In this document: piece after piece, positions 7,434-17,766 of the stretch
Layout: every line of letters starts with the position of its first letter
Position numbering within the stretch: the stretch's first letter is position 1
Assembly: GCF_030122805.1 (NCBI RefSeq)
Contig: NZ_CP126080.1
Location: 2,795,001-2,859,000, forward strand
Length of the DNA stretch: 64,000 nucleotides
Direction: 5' to 3'
Source: Mesobacillus sp. AQ2
Lineage (GTDB): Bacteria; Bacillota; Bacilli; Bacillales; Cytobacillaceae
Notes under the pieces: model-generated
Database searches by the model: none
The model's input: the letters and a program-made list of their open reading frames with translations, nothing else
What the model was told of the DNA's origin: nothing
Translations under genes and position numbers: made by a program

Positions 7434-8150
7434 TTACGAAACTGCCTTTTTAAATAATCCAGCCAACAGTTCACTTGTTCCAAAAAGGCCTTCTTCAGGT
7501 GACCTGTCATTCATTTCCCTGATTTCCACTACTTCAAAATCCCTGAAGATTCTAGTTAGTTTTTCAAATGTAAAACCTAATCCGCCTTTCATGCTTCTCC
7601 CTCTGTACACTTCCCAATCAGAAATGTCCGACCCGCCAAGTTTTCCACCCACAACAAAGCAGGTAAGGGCGAAATGGCCTCCGGGCTTTAAAGCACGAGT
7701 TACTAGGTCAATATAATCCATTCTCCGGTGTGGAGGGATATGATGAAAGCACCCTGAGTCATAGACTAGATCGTATGAACCCTCTTCTATATCCAATTCA
7801 AAAATATTTTGCTTTAGAAAGTTCACTTTCACATTTTCATCAAGCGCCCTTTCTTTTCCCCAGTTCAACCCCTCTTCAGATTGATCCACCGCATCCACAG
7901 AAAAACCTTTTCCAGCTAAATAAATAGCATTTCTTCCTGGACCGCATCCCAACTCCAGGACTTTACCAGTAGTTAATTTCCTTGTTTCCACATACTCTGC
8001 CAGATTCTCATCAGGGTAGTTTTTAAAAAAAGGGACTCCTCTGTCTCTGTCGGAATAAAAAACGTCCCAATTGAATTGCCTTTCCTCACTCAAAAGCTGA
8101 TCAAGCATCTCCAATAAATCATCATAGCTGTATATACTTTCTTTCATCAT
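7434..8150 (-). CDS. Class I SAM-dependent methyltransferase
   Basis: A 238-residue protein. Motif I is VLELGCGPGRNAIYLA, followed by VDAVDQSEEGLNW (acidic ribose contact), YDLVYDSGCFHHIPPH and LKPGGHFALTCFV. The IPPH(R/R) stretch after motif II is common in thiopurine/tellurite-type methyltransferases. It starts 18 nt... downstream of the orphan sliding-clamp stop region, that is, the clamp gene's stop at 8169 precedes it on the opposite side, both on the minus strand with this gene lying downstream. A GTTAAAATC/GATTTTAAC hairpin (7399-7425) follows its stop without a clear T-tract. Confidence 0.85.
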   Translation of the reverse strand: MMKESIYSYDDLLEMLDQLLSEERQFNWDVFYSDRDRGVPFFKNYPDENLAEYVETRKLTTGKVLELGCGPGRNAIYLAGKGFSVDAVDQSEEGLNWGKERALDENVKVNFLKQNIFELDIEEGSYDLVYDSGCFHHIPPHRRMDYIDLVTRALKPGGHFALTCFVVGGKLGGSDISDWEVYRGRSMKGGLGFTFEKLTRIFRDFEVVEIREMNDRSPEEGLFGTSELLAGLFKKAVS

Positions 8151-8168
8151 TTTCCTCCTTTAATTCCC

Positions 8169-9278
8169 TTATCCCATCACTGGAGATATCATCTGCAAAT
8201 GTTGTTTATCGCTGTTTGGCTTAATTACAACTGGTCTCATGGACCCAGAGAAACTCATCACAATTTCTTCGTCGGAAATTGATTTAAGAGCATCAATTAG
8301 AAAACTATTATTCAATGAAATCAAAATCTCCGGATTTCCTTCGAGTTCCCTGATAGGGATAGTCTCCTCTGTTCCCCCTAAATCTGAAGAATAGGAAGCA
8401 ACCATTAGTCTCCCTTCCGAAACACTCAATTTCACCTTGTTTCTGCTTGTGTCGCGAGTAAACAGGCTGGCACGGTCAATAGCATTCAATAACTTCCTGG
8501 TAGAAAGGATCATTGATGTTTTTGATTCTGATGGGATAATGCTTGAAAGGTCAGGATAGTTCCCCTCAATCAATCTTGAGTACAAGGATAAATCTTGTGA
8601 CTCGAAGACAAAGTAATTTTCTGATACATGGATTGTAACGGTACTATCATTGAAAAATCTTATGAATTCCCTTATTGAATTCAGTGGAATTATGTATGAA
8701 CCGGCAATAGGGGATTCAAAATCAAGTTCACTCATTGACAATCGATGAGAATTTGTGGCTGCACATCTTAGTTTGTTGTTCAGGAACGAAATCGATATCC
8801 CTGTAAGGACCTGGCGAGAATCCTTTACTGAAGCTGCGAATACAGTCTGTTTAACCATTTCGTGGAGGTGGTTTGCCTGCAGCTGGACGGTTTCATCGCT
8901 ATTCACTTTTGGCAATGATGGGTATTCATCAACATTGAGACCATTTAGCTGAATCTTTATCTCATCAGCCTTTATAATAAGTTTATTATTATCCCCTGTT
9001 TCCACCGTGATTTCACCAGGCAATTTTTTAATTAACTCTGCTAAATATTTAGCAGGTGCAACAAAGCTGCCCTTTTCAATGATTTCAAGGTTTCCCTCAT
9101 TACCAAACAGCTCTTTTTTCAGAAAAAAGTTATGATTGCTGACAATAAGAGTCAAACCTTCAGAATGGGCAACTACTTTAATGCCGCATAAAATTTGCGG
9201 AATAGGATTGGCCAAAACACTCCTGCTTAAATTCGATAGTGCTTCATAAAACAAGCCACTCTTAATGATAAATTTCAT
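8169..9278 (-). CDS. DNA polymerase III beta subunit (sliding clamp) paralogue
   Basis: Sliding clamps encircle DNA and tether polymerase. The 369-residue product aligns end to end with B. subtilis DnaN from memory: conserved blocks include LNGLNVDEYPSLP, VKQTVFAAS, LTGISISF, CAATNSHRLSMSELDF, YSRLIEGNYPDLSSIIP, LNAIDRASLF and the C-terminal SGSMRPVVIKP. The usual QLILPVR C-terminal strand that lines the partner-binding pocket is altered to QMISPVMG. It lies among methyltransferase and Nudix genes, not next to dnaA, so it is most likely a second clamp of the kind seen in some Bacillus genomes. Whether it loads on DNA is unknown. Confidence 0.9.
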   Translation of the reverse strand: MKFIIKSGLFYEALSNLSRSVLANPIPQILCGIKVVAHSEGLTLIVSNHNFFLKKELFGNEGNLEIIEKGSFVAPAKYLAELIKKLPGEITVETGDNNKLIIKADEIKIQLNGLNVDEYPSLPKVNSDETVQLQANHLHEMVKQTVFAASVKDSRQVLTGISISFLNNKLRCAATNSHRLSMSELDFESPIAGSYIIPLNSIREFIRFFNDSTVTIHVSENYFVFESQDLSLYSRLIEGNYPDLSSIIPSESKTSMILSTRKLLNAIDRASLFTRDTSRNKVKLSVSEGRLMVASYSSDLGGTEETIPIRELEGNPEILISLNNSFLIDALKSISDEEIVMSFSGSMRPVVIKPNSDKQHLQMISPVMG

Positions 9279-9345
9279 GCTTCTTTCCTTTCCTCTTTCT
9301 ATATACTATAAATTCGACAAATTTTTGGAAAATCCTTGTAAAAAT

Positions 9346-9384
9346 TAAAAAAGTGACCCCTCTTTAAGAAGAATCACTTTTGTT
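9346..9384 (-). terminator. Terminator of the TehB-like methyltransferase gene
   Basis: On the minus strand AAAAGTGATTC, a loop, and GGTCACTTTTTT with trailing T residues, immediately after the stop of the 9384-9989 gene. Confidence 0.75.
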
Positions 9385-9989
9385 CAATTTGCATTTTTTT
9401 TGATGATAACCTGAATAACATGACCGGTGCCTGTGTGCAATTCACCTTCCACTCTTTCCTGTTCTCCATAAAAGAAATGAAGTACTTTGTAGCCTTTAAT
9501 CCATTCTAAAACATCAGATGGATCGTAAAGCATCTCAACCGTCTTAGGTCCGCCTGTTCCGTATTTGACCTGGTCTTCTGAATATACCTCGAACATGATG
9601 GTGCCCCCCGGCTTGACAGTTGAAATCAATTTATCCATCACGGTTTTTTGATCATCTTTACTAAAATGACCAAATACCATAAAGGCTGCATCGAATTCTT
9701 CAGCAGGTACCCCATCATGTATTAAATTCTTTAGTTCCGTTGAGATTTTCACTTTATGCCGCTCCGCCAATGCATTCGTCTTATTCAAACCATTTTCTGC
9801 ATAATCATAAGCCGTAACTATATGCCCCTGCAGTGCAAGATAAACCGCATTCCGGCCTTCTCCTTCAGCAAACGCCACGATTTTACTTCCTTTTCCTAAT
9901 CTGTGTGCTTGTTCTTTTATGAATTGATTTGGTTCTTCACCATATACATACTGTTCGGTACCAAAACGTTCATGCCACGAATTTCCCAT
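9384..9989 (-). CDS. Class I SAM methyltransferase, TehB/thiopurine-methyltransferase-like
   Basis: A 201-residue protein starting MGNSWHERFGTEQYVYGEEPN, the W..R(Y/F)G....YG..PN opening typical of TehB-like methyltransferases. Motif I is degenerate (KIVAFAEGEGRNAVYLA), the common form in this group, followed by VTAYDYAENGLNK and VKPGGTIMFEVYS. Members methylate tellurite, selenite or thiol compounds; a selenium-detoxifying role would suit a Sec-using organism but is only speculation. Divergent from the thioredoxin selenoprotein gene at 10102. Confidence 0.85.
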   Translation of the reverse strand: MGNSWHERFGTEQYVYGEEPNQFIKEQAHRLGKGSKIVAFAEGEGRNAVYLALQGHIVTAYDYAENGLNKTNALAERHKVKISTELKNLIHDGVPAEEFDAAFMVFGHFSKDDQKTVMDKLISTVKPGGTIMFEVYSEDQVKYGTGGPKTVEMLYDPSDVLEWIKGYKVLHFFYGEQERVEGELHTGTGHVIQVIIKKNAN

Positions 9990-10101
9990 ACGATCACTCC
10001 TTCCTAATCATTATACCCATTACCCTTTTTTTAGTATGATAAAAGTTCAGGTGGCTATTCTATTTTTAAGTGGGTATCAGTAACGAAAGGAGCTGAATTA
10101 A

Positions 10102-10431
10102 ATGAAAGAATTAACATCAATTGATGAAGTAAAAAGTTTAATCAATGATAACGAATTAAGTTTTATTTATGTCTTGACCGATGGTTGAAGTGTCTGTCAC
10201 GGATTGCTTCCTCAGGTCGAGGAAGTTTTGAAAGATTTCCCTAAAATCGAGACTGGGCTGGTCAATGCCGGGAAGGTCGAAGAAATAGCGGGATTCCTTA
10301 TGGCGTTTACAGTACCCGTTTTAGTCTTGTATGCAGATGGACGAGAGTATTTAAGAGAGGCAAGAATCGTCCAGGTTGAGAAACTCAGGGAAGACGTCTC
10401 CAGGATTTATGAAGGATTCTTTGGAGAATAA
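10102..10431 (+). CDS. Thioredoxin-fold protein with in-frame UGA (U-x-x-C), predicted selenoprotein
   Basis: Thioredoxins reduce protein disulfides with a CxxC motif. ATG at 10102 has AAAGGAG nine nt upstream; the frame runs through UGA at 10186-10188 to TAA at 10431, giving 109 residues, the normal thioredoxin length. The UGA is residue 29 in FIYVLTDG-U-SVCHGLLPQVEE, replacing the first Cys of the redox motif; the second Cys (SVC) is intact, and the cis-proline loop is seen as FTVPVLVLY. So the active site would be Sec-Ser-Val-Cys. A perfect hairpin with a GG loop follows the UGA. Read as one gene, start signal, fold and length all fit; read as two pieces, neither does. Monocistronic, with its own terminator; the nearby selB supports decoding. 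Confidence 0.88.
10186..10227 (+). promoter_or_regulatory. Bacterial SECIS-like element of the thioredoxin selenoprotein
   Basis: The UGA at 10186 is followed by a perfect 7-bp stem CTTCCTC (10207-10213) and GAGGAAG (10219-10225) with loop AGGTC. The GG of the loop is 27-28 nt after the UGA, the same spacing as in the OsmC gene, and the loop sequence has the GGU seen in the E. coli fdhF SECIS. Confidence 0.75.
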
Positions 10432-10435
10432 TTGG

Positions 10436-10465
10436 GGGGCTTGGTTAATCCAAGCTCTCGTTTTT
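10436..10465 (+). terminator. Terminator of the thioredoxin selenoprotein gene
   Basis: GGGCTTGG, loop TTAAT, CCAAGCTC followed by a T-rich tract, starting 5 nt after the stop codon. Confidence 0.75.
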
Positions 10466-10475
10466 CTTTTATATT

Positions 10476-10747
10476 GGCTCTGTTAAACAAGACTGTTGAT
10501 TTTCGTTCCAGGCGCTTCGCTTTCCGCTGGAAGAATATTAAAAAACCAACTGCCGTCTTTTTCATAAGCAATTCTTCCTTGGGGCTGGCGCTGAGCCTCC
10601 TCGTCGCTTTGCTCCTGTGGGGTGCAAATGATTCCTCACGTGAATCATTTCACCTAGGTCTCACCTGTCCAGCTGCGCCCGCATGAGTCTTCGCGCCTTC
10701 CCCTACAATCAACAGGTGTAAAAACAACATTGAGCTTTAACAGAGCC
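10476..10747. mobile_element. MITE-like element, 272 bp, no coding capacity
   Basis: Perfect 12-bp terminal inverted repeats GGCTCTGTTAAA (10476-10487) and TTTAACAGAGCC (10736-10747). The flanks carry a direct repeat TTATATT on each side (10469-10475 and 10748-10754), a 7-bp target duplication, though AT-rich. Inside there is a second inverted pair, CTGTTGATT near 10492 and AATCAACAG near 10707. No transposase frame is present, so it would need a partner in trans. The GGCTCT tip resembles ISL3-family ends as I remember them (those make 8-bp duplications). It sits just after the terminator of the thioredoxin gene. From 10755 to 11015 I see no gene; only AT-rich DNA and the DUF3231 ribosome binding site. 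Confidence 0.75.
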
Positions 10748-11015
10748 TTATATTAAGGGTATTTTTCGTTAAGATCCATCAATTATGAAATATAATAACT
10801 TTATATTTCAACTTGGGAGGAAATCTTGCACCGATACCTACAATTTGTCTGAACACGATACCGATTTCGATAAATTCTGTGTTTTAATCCTCTCACTCCC
10901 AATCCGATATTCCCTTCTATCTCCTCTAAATATTAATCTTAGGTTAATGCATGAATTGTTCTCTTTTAAACAAAATAAGCCTTGTTGACAATTTCCTTTC
11001 CTAAGGAGAAACAAA

Positions 11016-11552
11016 ATGAATATAAACACAATAAGGAGTGCGGTTATGGGAATTTTAAGCGGAAATCCAAAAGATGAACCTATGCATTATGGTGAGGTAT
11101 ATGGGGCCTGGACTCATTTATCAGTCAATCATGGTCTGATCGCTGCATACCAGACCTTTATCAATCACATTGGTGATGAGGATCTTAAAAAGCTTGTCCA
11201 AGAAGCAATTGAGGCGATGCAGGAAGAAAATAAGCAGGTTGAAGAACTGCTAAAAACGAATGGCATCGGGCTCCCTCCATCTTCACCTGAACGTCCTGTT
11301 GCCCATCTGGAAGATATTCCTCCTGGAGCAAGATTCAGTGACCCTGAAATTTCGGCGGCAGTCTCAAAGGATGTTGCAGAAGGTCTGATTGCCGCGAGTA
11401 CTATGATCGGCCAGTCCATCAGAGAAGATATCGCGATGATGTACGGCCAATTCCATATGGCAAAGGCACAATTTGGCGCTAAAATGCTAAAGTTAAACAA
11501 AACAAAAGGCTGGCTGATTCCTCCTCCACTACAGGTAAAATCTACCGAGTAA
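11016..11552 (+). CDS. DUF3231 family protein
   Basis: A 178-residue protein with a TAAGGAG ribosome binding site 8 nt before the ATG. Alpha-helical, with the segments HYGEVYGAWTHLSVNHGLIAAYQTF, EDLKKLVQEAIEAMQEE and the central LPPSSPERP linker that I associate with DUF3231 proteins, which form paired four-helix bundles and are abundant in spore-forming Bacilli; a link to sporulation (CotF-like fold) is suggested in the family but not shown here. No transmembrane segment. Confidence 0.75.
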   Translation: MNINTIRSAVMGILSGNPKDEPMHYGEVYGAWTHLSVNHGLIAAYQTFINHIGDEDLKKLVQEAIEAMQEENKQVEELLKTNGIGLPPSSPERPVAHLEDIPPGARFSDPEISAAVSKDVAEGLIAASTMIGQSIREDIAMMYGQFHMAKAQFGAKMLKLNKTKGWLIPPPLQVKSTE

Positions 11553-11589
11553 AAATAATCATATTATGTAAACAATTTTTAAAACCAGA

Positions 11590-11626
11590 CAAAAACAGCA
11601 GAACCCATGGCTCTGCTGTTTTTTGT
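11590..11626. terminator. Bidirectional terminator between DUF3231 and selB
   Basis: AACAGCAGA (11594-11602) and TCTGCTGTT (11612-11620) with A-tract before and T-tract after; the convergent selB gene ends at 11627. Confidence 0.85.
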
Positions 11627-13513
11627 TTAACTTTTTCTCCAAACCCTTTTGTTCTCGATCCTTCTCGTGTATCCAAGTGCATCGAGACGTTCAAGGAATG
11701 GAATCATATACTTACGTGATAACTCCACTGCTTCTTTTGCCTGTGAGACTTCAAATTCATCTCCCGTTTGCTCTTTCAGCTTACTCACTGCATCAGCAAA
11801 ATGTTCTCCATACCAGGCGTATTGGTCATCCAGCATAACAATAACTTCCTGGTCTTCGAGGAAGCGTTTTAGTTCAAAGGAGATAGAGTCAGGTATGCCT
11901 GCATTTTTAATATAGTCATGCAAATAAGCAACCTTTAAGCCGTCTTTCTTCAGCTCGTTGATCAGATTCTCTGTCCGTTTTTCCCAGTTTTTCGGGACAT
12001 GCGGAACAAATGCTGCAAGCGAGATATATTGTTCTTTTCTCATGAATAACCCCTTGCTGATTCCATTTTCGATTATGAATTCCAGCAACGTTTTAGAAAA
12101 AGATTTTTGCAGTGTTTGCAACAATTCAGCTTTATTCATGCCAGGACGCATTGGGCTTTCCTCGTGATAATCTTCCAATCGATCCATGATATCTTCTTCG
12201 ATAAGGTCAATGATTGATGTCAGGGCATATTCTTTATTTGATACTTTGACAAACTGGTCATCTTTTAGATTGGATAAAATAGATCCCTCATCAAGCGCTG
12301 TCCGCTTAATCAGCTCTTCGACCGTCAGGCTTTTTGCTTCATATAAGGCAGCGTTCATTCTTTCAATCGGTGTTCCAGCTTTCTTTTTTTCCAACTCCTC
12401 AATTGTCTGCTGTCCAAATCGATACTTGTTTCCACGTGGGTCGATTACCCAACCGCCACCAATTGTCTCCTGCGGACTTGGCCTGCGAACAATGAACCGG
12501 TCTCCTCGTTTAGTGACGATTTTTTCATCAAGGCGCAGCTGGCAAAGAATCTCCCCATTCTCTTCTTTTAGTTCGTTTCTGTCAAAAAAGACAATCCGTC
12601 CCATTACTTCGGCCGTACCGATATGGCACTTTATTGGCGTCCTTTGTTTTACCAGGTGGTCAAGGTCCTCAACGACTCTGATTGCGACGTCAATTGTATT
12701 GGTAACGATAAAATGCTCAGAAGAAACCAGCACCTCACCCCGTTCAAGCTCGTCCCTCGATACCCCTGAAAGATTAATGGCAGCCCGCTGACCCGCGAAC
12801 GCTTTTTTGGCAGGCTGATGATGTACCTGAAGCTGTCGTGCCCTTACTTCATGCCCTGATGGCAAGACTTTTAATTGCTGCCCTTCTTCAACCGTCCCCT
12901 CGTAAACAGTGCCTCTGACAACGGTGCCCTGGCCTTTTACCGAAAATACCTGGTCGATGGGCAGACGGAAAGCTCCCTTTACATCACGCATTTCCTGTTC
13001 TTTCAGCGTACCAATAATCAGTTCTTTCAGTTCGATGATTCCTTTTTTAGATAGGCTATCGACCATCATAAAAGGTGCATTTTCAAAAACGGTCCCTTTA
13101 AGCTCGCCAAGAATGTCGTCTTTCACAAGTTCGATGAAATCCTCTTCCACCCTGTCAATCTTTGTGATTGCAATAATTCCTGAACGAATCCCCAGAAATC
13201 CAAGAATGTCCAGATGCTCACGAGTTTGCGGCATGACCCCTTCATCGGCAGCGACAACAAGAACGACAAGATCAATCCCAGCTACACCGGCGATCATCTG
13301 GCGGATAAAGCGCTCATGTCCCGGTACGTCCACCACCGAAATTTGCAGTTCTTCATCTTCATATAGTGGCGCAAAGCCCAGTTCAATCGAAATTTGCCGT
13401 TCTTTTTCTTCTTTCAGGCGGTCAGTGTCCACATTTGTCAACGCCTTGGTCAACGACGTTTTCCCGTGATCAATATGACCTGCCATCCCGATGGTAAAAT
13501 ACCTCTTGCTCAA
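11627..13513 (-). CDS. selB: Selenocysteine-specific translation elongation factor SelB
   Basis: SelB replaces EF-Tu for Sec-tRNA and delivers it to UGA codons marked by a SECIS hairpin. The 628-residue product has the full length of SelB. N-terminal EF-Tu-like GTPase motifs: GHIDHGKTSLTKAL (G1), DVPGHERFIRQM (G3) and TKID (G4), with the SelB-type switch sequence DTDRLKEEKERQISIELGFA. Domains 2 and 3 follow (to about residue 350), then about 270 residues of winged-helix repeats that bind the SECIS, ending near VSQAKEAVELSRKYMIPFLERLD. The start is a TTG at 13513 with a GAAGGTG ribosome binding site. selA and selC, which often neighbour it, are not here. Its presence is the key support for the two UGA genes at 3457 and 10102. 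Confidence 0.95.
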   Translation of the reverse strand: MSKRYFTIGMAGHIDHGKTSLTKALTNVDTDRLKEEKERQISIELGFAPLYEDEELQISVVDVPGHERFIRQMIAGVAGIDLVVLVVAADEGVMPQTREHLDILGFLGIRSGIIAITKIDRVEEDFIELVKDDILGELKGTVFENAPFMMVDSLSKKGIIELKELIIGTLKEQEMRDVKGAFRLPIDQVFSVKGQGTVVRGTVYEGTVEEGQQLKVLPSGHEVRARQLQVHHQPAKKAFAGQRAAINLSGVSRDELERGEVLVSSEHFIVTNTIDVAIRVVEDLDHLVKQRTPIKCHIGTAEVMGRIVFFDRNELKEENGEILCQLRLDEKIVTKRGDRFIVRRPSPQETIGGGWVIDPRGNKYRFGQQTIEELEKKKAGTPIERMNAALYEAKSLTVEELIKRTALDEGSILSNLKDDQFVKVSNKEYALTSIIDLIEEDIMDRLEDYHEESPMRPGMNKAELLQTLQKSFSKTLLEFIIENGISKGLFMRKEQYISLAAFVPHVPKNWEKRTENLINELKKDGLKVAYLHDYIKNAGIPDSISFELKRFLEDQEVIVMLDDQYAWYGEHFADAVSKLKEQTGDEFEVSQAKEAVELSRKYMIPFLERLDALGYTRRIENKRVWRKS

Positions 13514-13554
13514 ATGCTGACACCTTCTTTTACTATGTATAAAGTAACTCTAAC

Positions 13555-13690
13555 TTTAAATCGAAAATAGTTCAAGCGACGAAATGGGACAAGTATCCTG
13601 GTTCTCACATAAATTGTAAGTGAAGATACATCTGCTTCCCGAACCTTGGTCACTACATATCCAGGCAGGGTCTTTTGTCAATTAAACTCT
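13555..13690 (-). other. Possible structured leader RNA upstream of selB
   Basis: On the minus strand, after a TTGACA (about 13682), the 5' region of selB contains pairings GACcAAG with CTTGTC, GTTC with GAAC, and two internal hairpins, GAAG...CTTC and TCAC...GTGA, forming a multibranched fold. I checked it for tRNA-Sec features (UCA anticodon in a proper loop, GGTTCGA T-loop) and for known riboswitch signatures and found neither. It could be a leader controlling selB or an unrelated small RNA; folding was by eye. Confidence 0.3.
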
Positions 13691-13705
13691 TCTTACTCTC
13701 GTTAT

Positions 13706-13745
13706 AAAAAAACTGCAGACACTTTCTTGCTTGTCTGCAGGTCTA
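13706..13745 (-). terminator. Terminator of the hut operon
   Basis: Minus strand CTGCAGACA, 10-nt loop, TGTCTGCAG then seven T (complement of 13706-13740), just after hutG. Confidence 0.85.
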
Positions 13746-13758
13746 TTTTTACTATAAA

Positions 13759-15988
<2,230 letters not shown>

Positions 15989-16074
15989 CTATATCGAATT
16001 AGGAAGCAACTTCGAAAAGAGCAATTAAACACGTTAGAATCTGAACTCGTTCGAATTCCCCGTTCTTTTCTACA

Positions 16075-17739
16075 TTACGGAAGCATTGGAATATCTACGC
16101 CTTTTTCTTTCGCTGTTTCAATCGCTTTTTCGTAACCTGCATCTGCATGGCGGGCAACGCCCATTCCAGGGTCCGTGGTCAGGACTCTTCTCAGTCTTTC
16201 CTCCGCCAGGTCCGTTCCATCAGCAACTGCAACCATACCTGCGTGAAGAGAATAGCCCATCCCTACTCCCCCTCCATGGTGGACAGAAATCCACGAGCCG
16301 CCGGCAGCGACATTGATTAGTGCATTAAGGATTGCCCAATCGCCGACTGCATCGCTGCCATCTTTCATCGCTTCAGTTTCCCGGTTTGGCGAAGCAACGG
16401 ACCCGCTGTCCAAATGGTCTCTGCCGATTACAATCGGAGCTTTCAATTCACCATTTCGTACCAGCTCATTGATTGCCAATCCCATTTTCACTCGCTCACC
16501 ATAGCCAAGCCAGCAAATCCGCGATGGCAGACCCTGGAATTCAACCTTTTCCTGAGCCATGTCAATCCAGCGCTGGAGGGCTTCATTTTCAGGGAAAAGT
16601 TCTTTGATTAGTTCATCTGTGCGATGGATGTCAGCAGGGTCACCTGACAAAGCTGCCCAGCGAAAAGGGCCTTTTCCTTCACAGAACAGCGGACGGATAT
16701 AAGCAGGGACAAATCCAGGAAAGTCAAAAGCTTGCTCTTCTCCATGGTCCTTGGCCACCTGGCGAATATTGTTTCCGTAATCGAAAGTAACCGCTCCTCG
16801 GCGCTGGAACTCAAGCATGGATGCAACATGCTTAGCCATTGAGAATGATGATTGCTTAACATATTCCTCCGGGTTATTTTCCCGCAGTTGTGCTGCCTCC
16901 TCCAGATTCACCCCGACAGGTATATAGCCATTCAATGGATCGTGAGCCGAAGTCTGGTCCGTTACGATTTCGACTTGAAAGTTTCTTGACAAAAGTTCAA
17001 GATGGACTTCTGCTGCATTGCCTACAAGACCAATCGAAAGTGCTGTACCCTTATGCTTCGCTTCCTTTGCCCATTGAATCGCTTCATCGATTGAATGGGT
17101 CATCCTGTCGCAATAACGCGTATCCAGACGTTTTTGGATACGCTGCGGGTCGATTTCCACCGCAATGCAAACACCTCCGTTCATCGTGACGGCCAGCGGC
17201 TGGGCTCCTCCCATGCCTCCGAGACCCGCGGTCAGTGTAATTGTATGTTTTAGCGTACCGCCAAAATGCTGTCTCGCAACCTCGGCGAAGGTTTCATATG
17301 TGCCCTGCAGAATCCCTTGTGAACCAATATAAATCCAGCTTCCCGCAGTCATCTGCCCATACATCATCAAACCTTTTTTATCAAGTTCATGGAAATGATC
17401 CCAATTTGCCCATTTAGGGACCAATACTGAATTCGAAATCAAGACGCGGGGAGCTGCTTGGTGTGTTTTGAATACCGCAACAGGTTTACCAGATTGGACA
17501 AGCATTGTTTCATCATTTTCGAGCCTTCTTAGCGTTTCAACAATTGCATCGAACGCCTCCCAGTTACGCGCGGCTTTGCCAATTCCTCCATAAACGACTA
17601 GGTCTTGCGGTTTTTCTGCGACCTCGGGGTCTAGATTGTTATAAAGCATTCTTAATGCCGCTTCCTGTTCCCAGCCTTTACATTCGAGTTCCAGGCCCTT
17701 TTTCGCTTTAATATTGCGTTTCGCTTTTATTGTCATCAT
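16075..17739 (-). CDS. hutU: Urocanate hydratase (urocanase)
   Basis: Converts urocanate to imidazolonepropionate using tightly bound NAD+. The 554-residue product contains [45 protein letters not shown] (the NAD-binding loop) and [12 protein letters not shown], all urocanase signatures, and the [11 protein letters not shown] stretch near the C-terminus. The best start is the ATG at 17739, five nt after GGAG; a GTG at 17745 overlaps that site. It begins 27 nt after hutH. Confidence 0.97.
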   Translation of the reverse strand: MMTIKAKRNIKAKKGLELECKGWEQEAALRMLYNNLDPEVAEKPQDLVVYGGIGKAARNWEAFDAIVETLRRLENDETMLVQSGKPVAVFKTHQAAPRVLISNSVLVPKWANWDHFHELDKKGLMMYGQMTAGSWIYIGSQGILQGTYETFAEVARQHFGGTLKHTITLTAGLGGMGGAQPLAVTMNGGVCIAVEIDPQRIQKRLDTRYCDRMTHSIDEAIQWAKEAKHKGTALSIGLVGNAAEVHLELLSRNFQVEIVTDQTSAHDPLNGYIPVGVNLEEAAQLRENNPEEYVKQSSFSMAKHVASMLEFQRRGAVTFDYGNNIRQVAKDHGEEQAFDFPGFVPAYIRPLFCEGKGPFRWAALSGDPADIHRTDELIKELFPENEALQRWIDMAQEKVEFQGLPSRICWLGYGERVKMGLAINELVRNGELKAPIVIGRDHLDSGSVASPNRETEAMKDGSDAVGDWAILNALINVAAGGSWISVHHGGGVGMGYSLHAGMVAVADGTDLAEERLRRVLTTDPGMGVARHADAGYEKAIETAKEKGVDIPMLP

Positions 17740-17766
17740 TTCCACTCCTCTTAATAAATTAGATTA

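Noticed and set aside
10204-10431. ORF starting at 10204 as a stand-alone 75-aa protein
   Set aside because: It has no ribosome binding site and lacks the first half of the thioredoxin fold; the in-frame upstream part with a good start fits better.
11649-13469. Several 70-200-aa plus-strand ORFs over selB
   Set aside because: Antisense shadows with serine-rich low-complexity composition; selB is a full-length conserved protein.
13555-13690. tRNA-Sec (selC) in the selB leader
   Set aside because: No UCA anticodon in a valid loop and no GGTTCGA-type T-loop or long acceptor stem.
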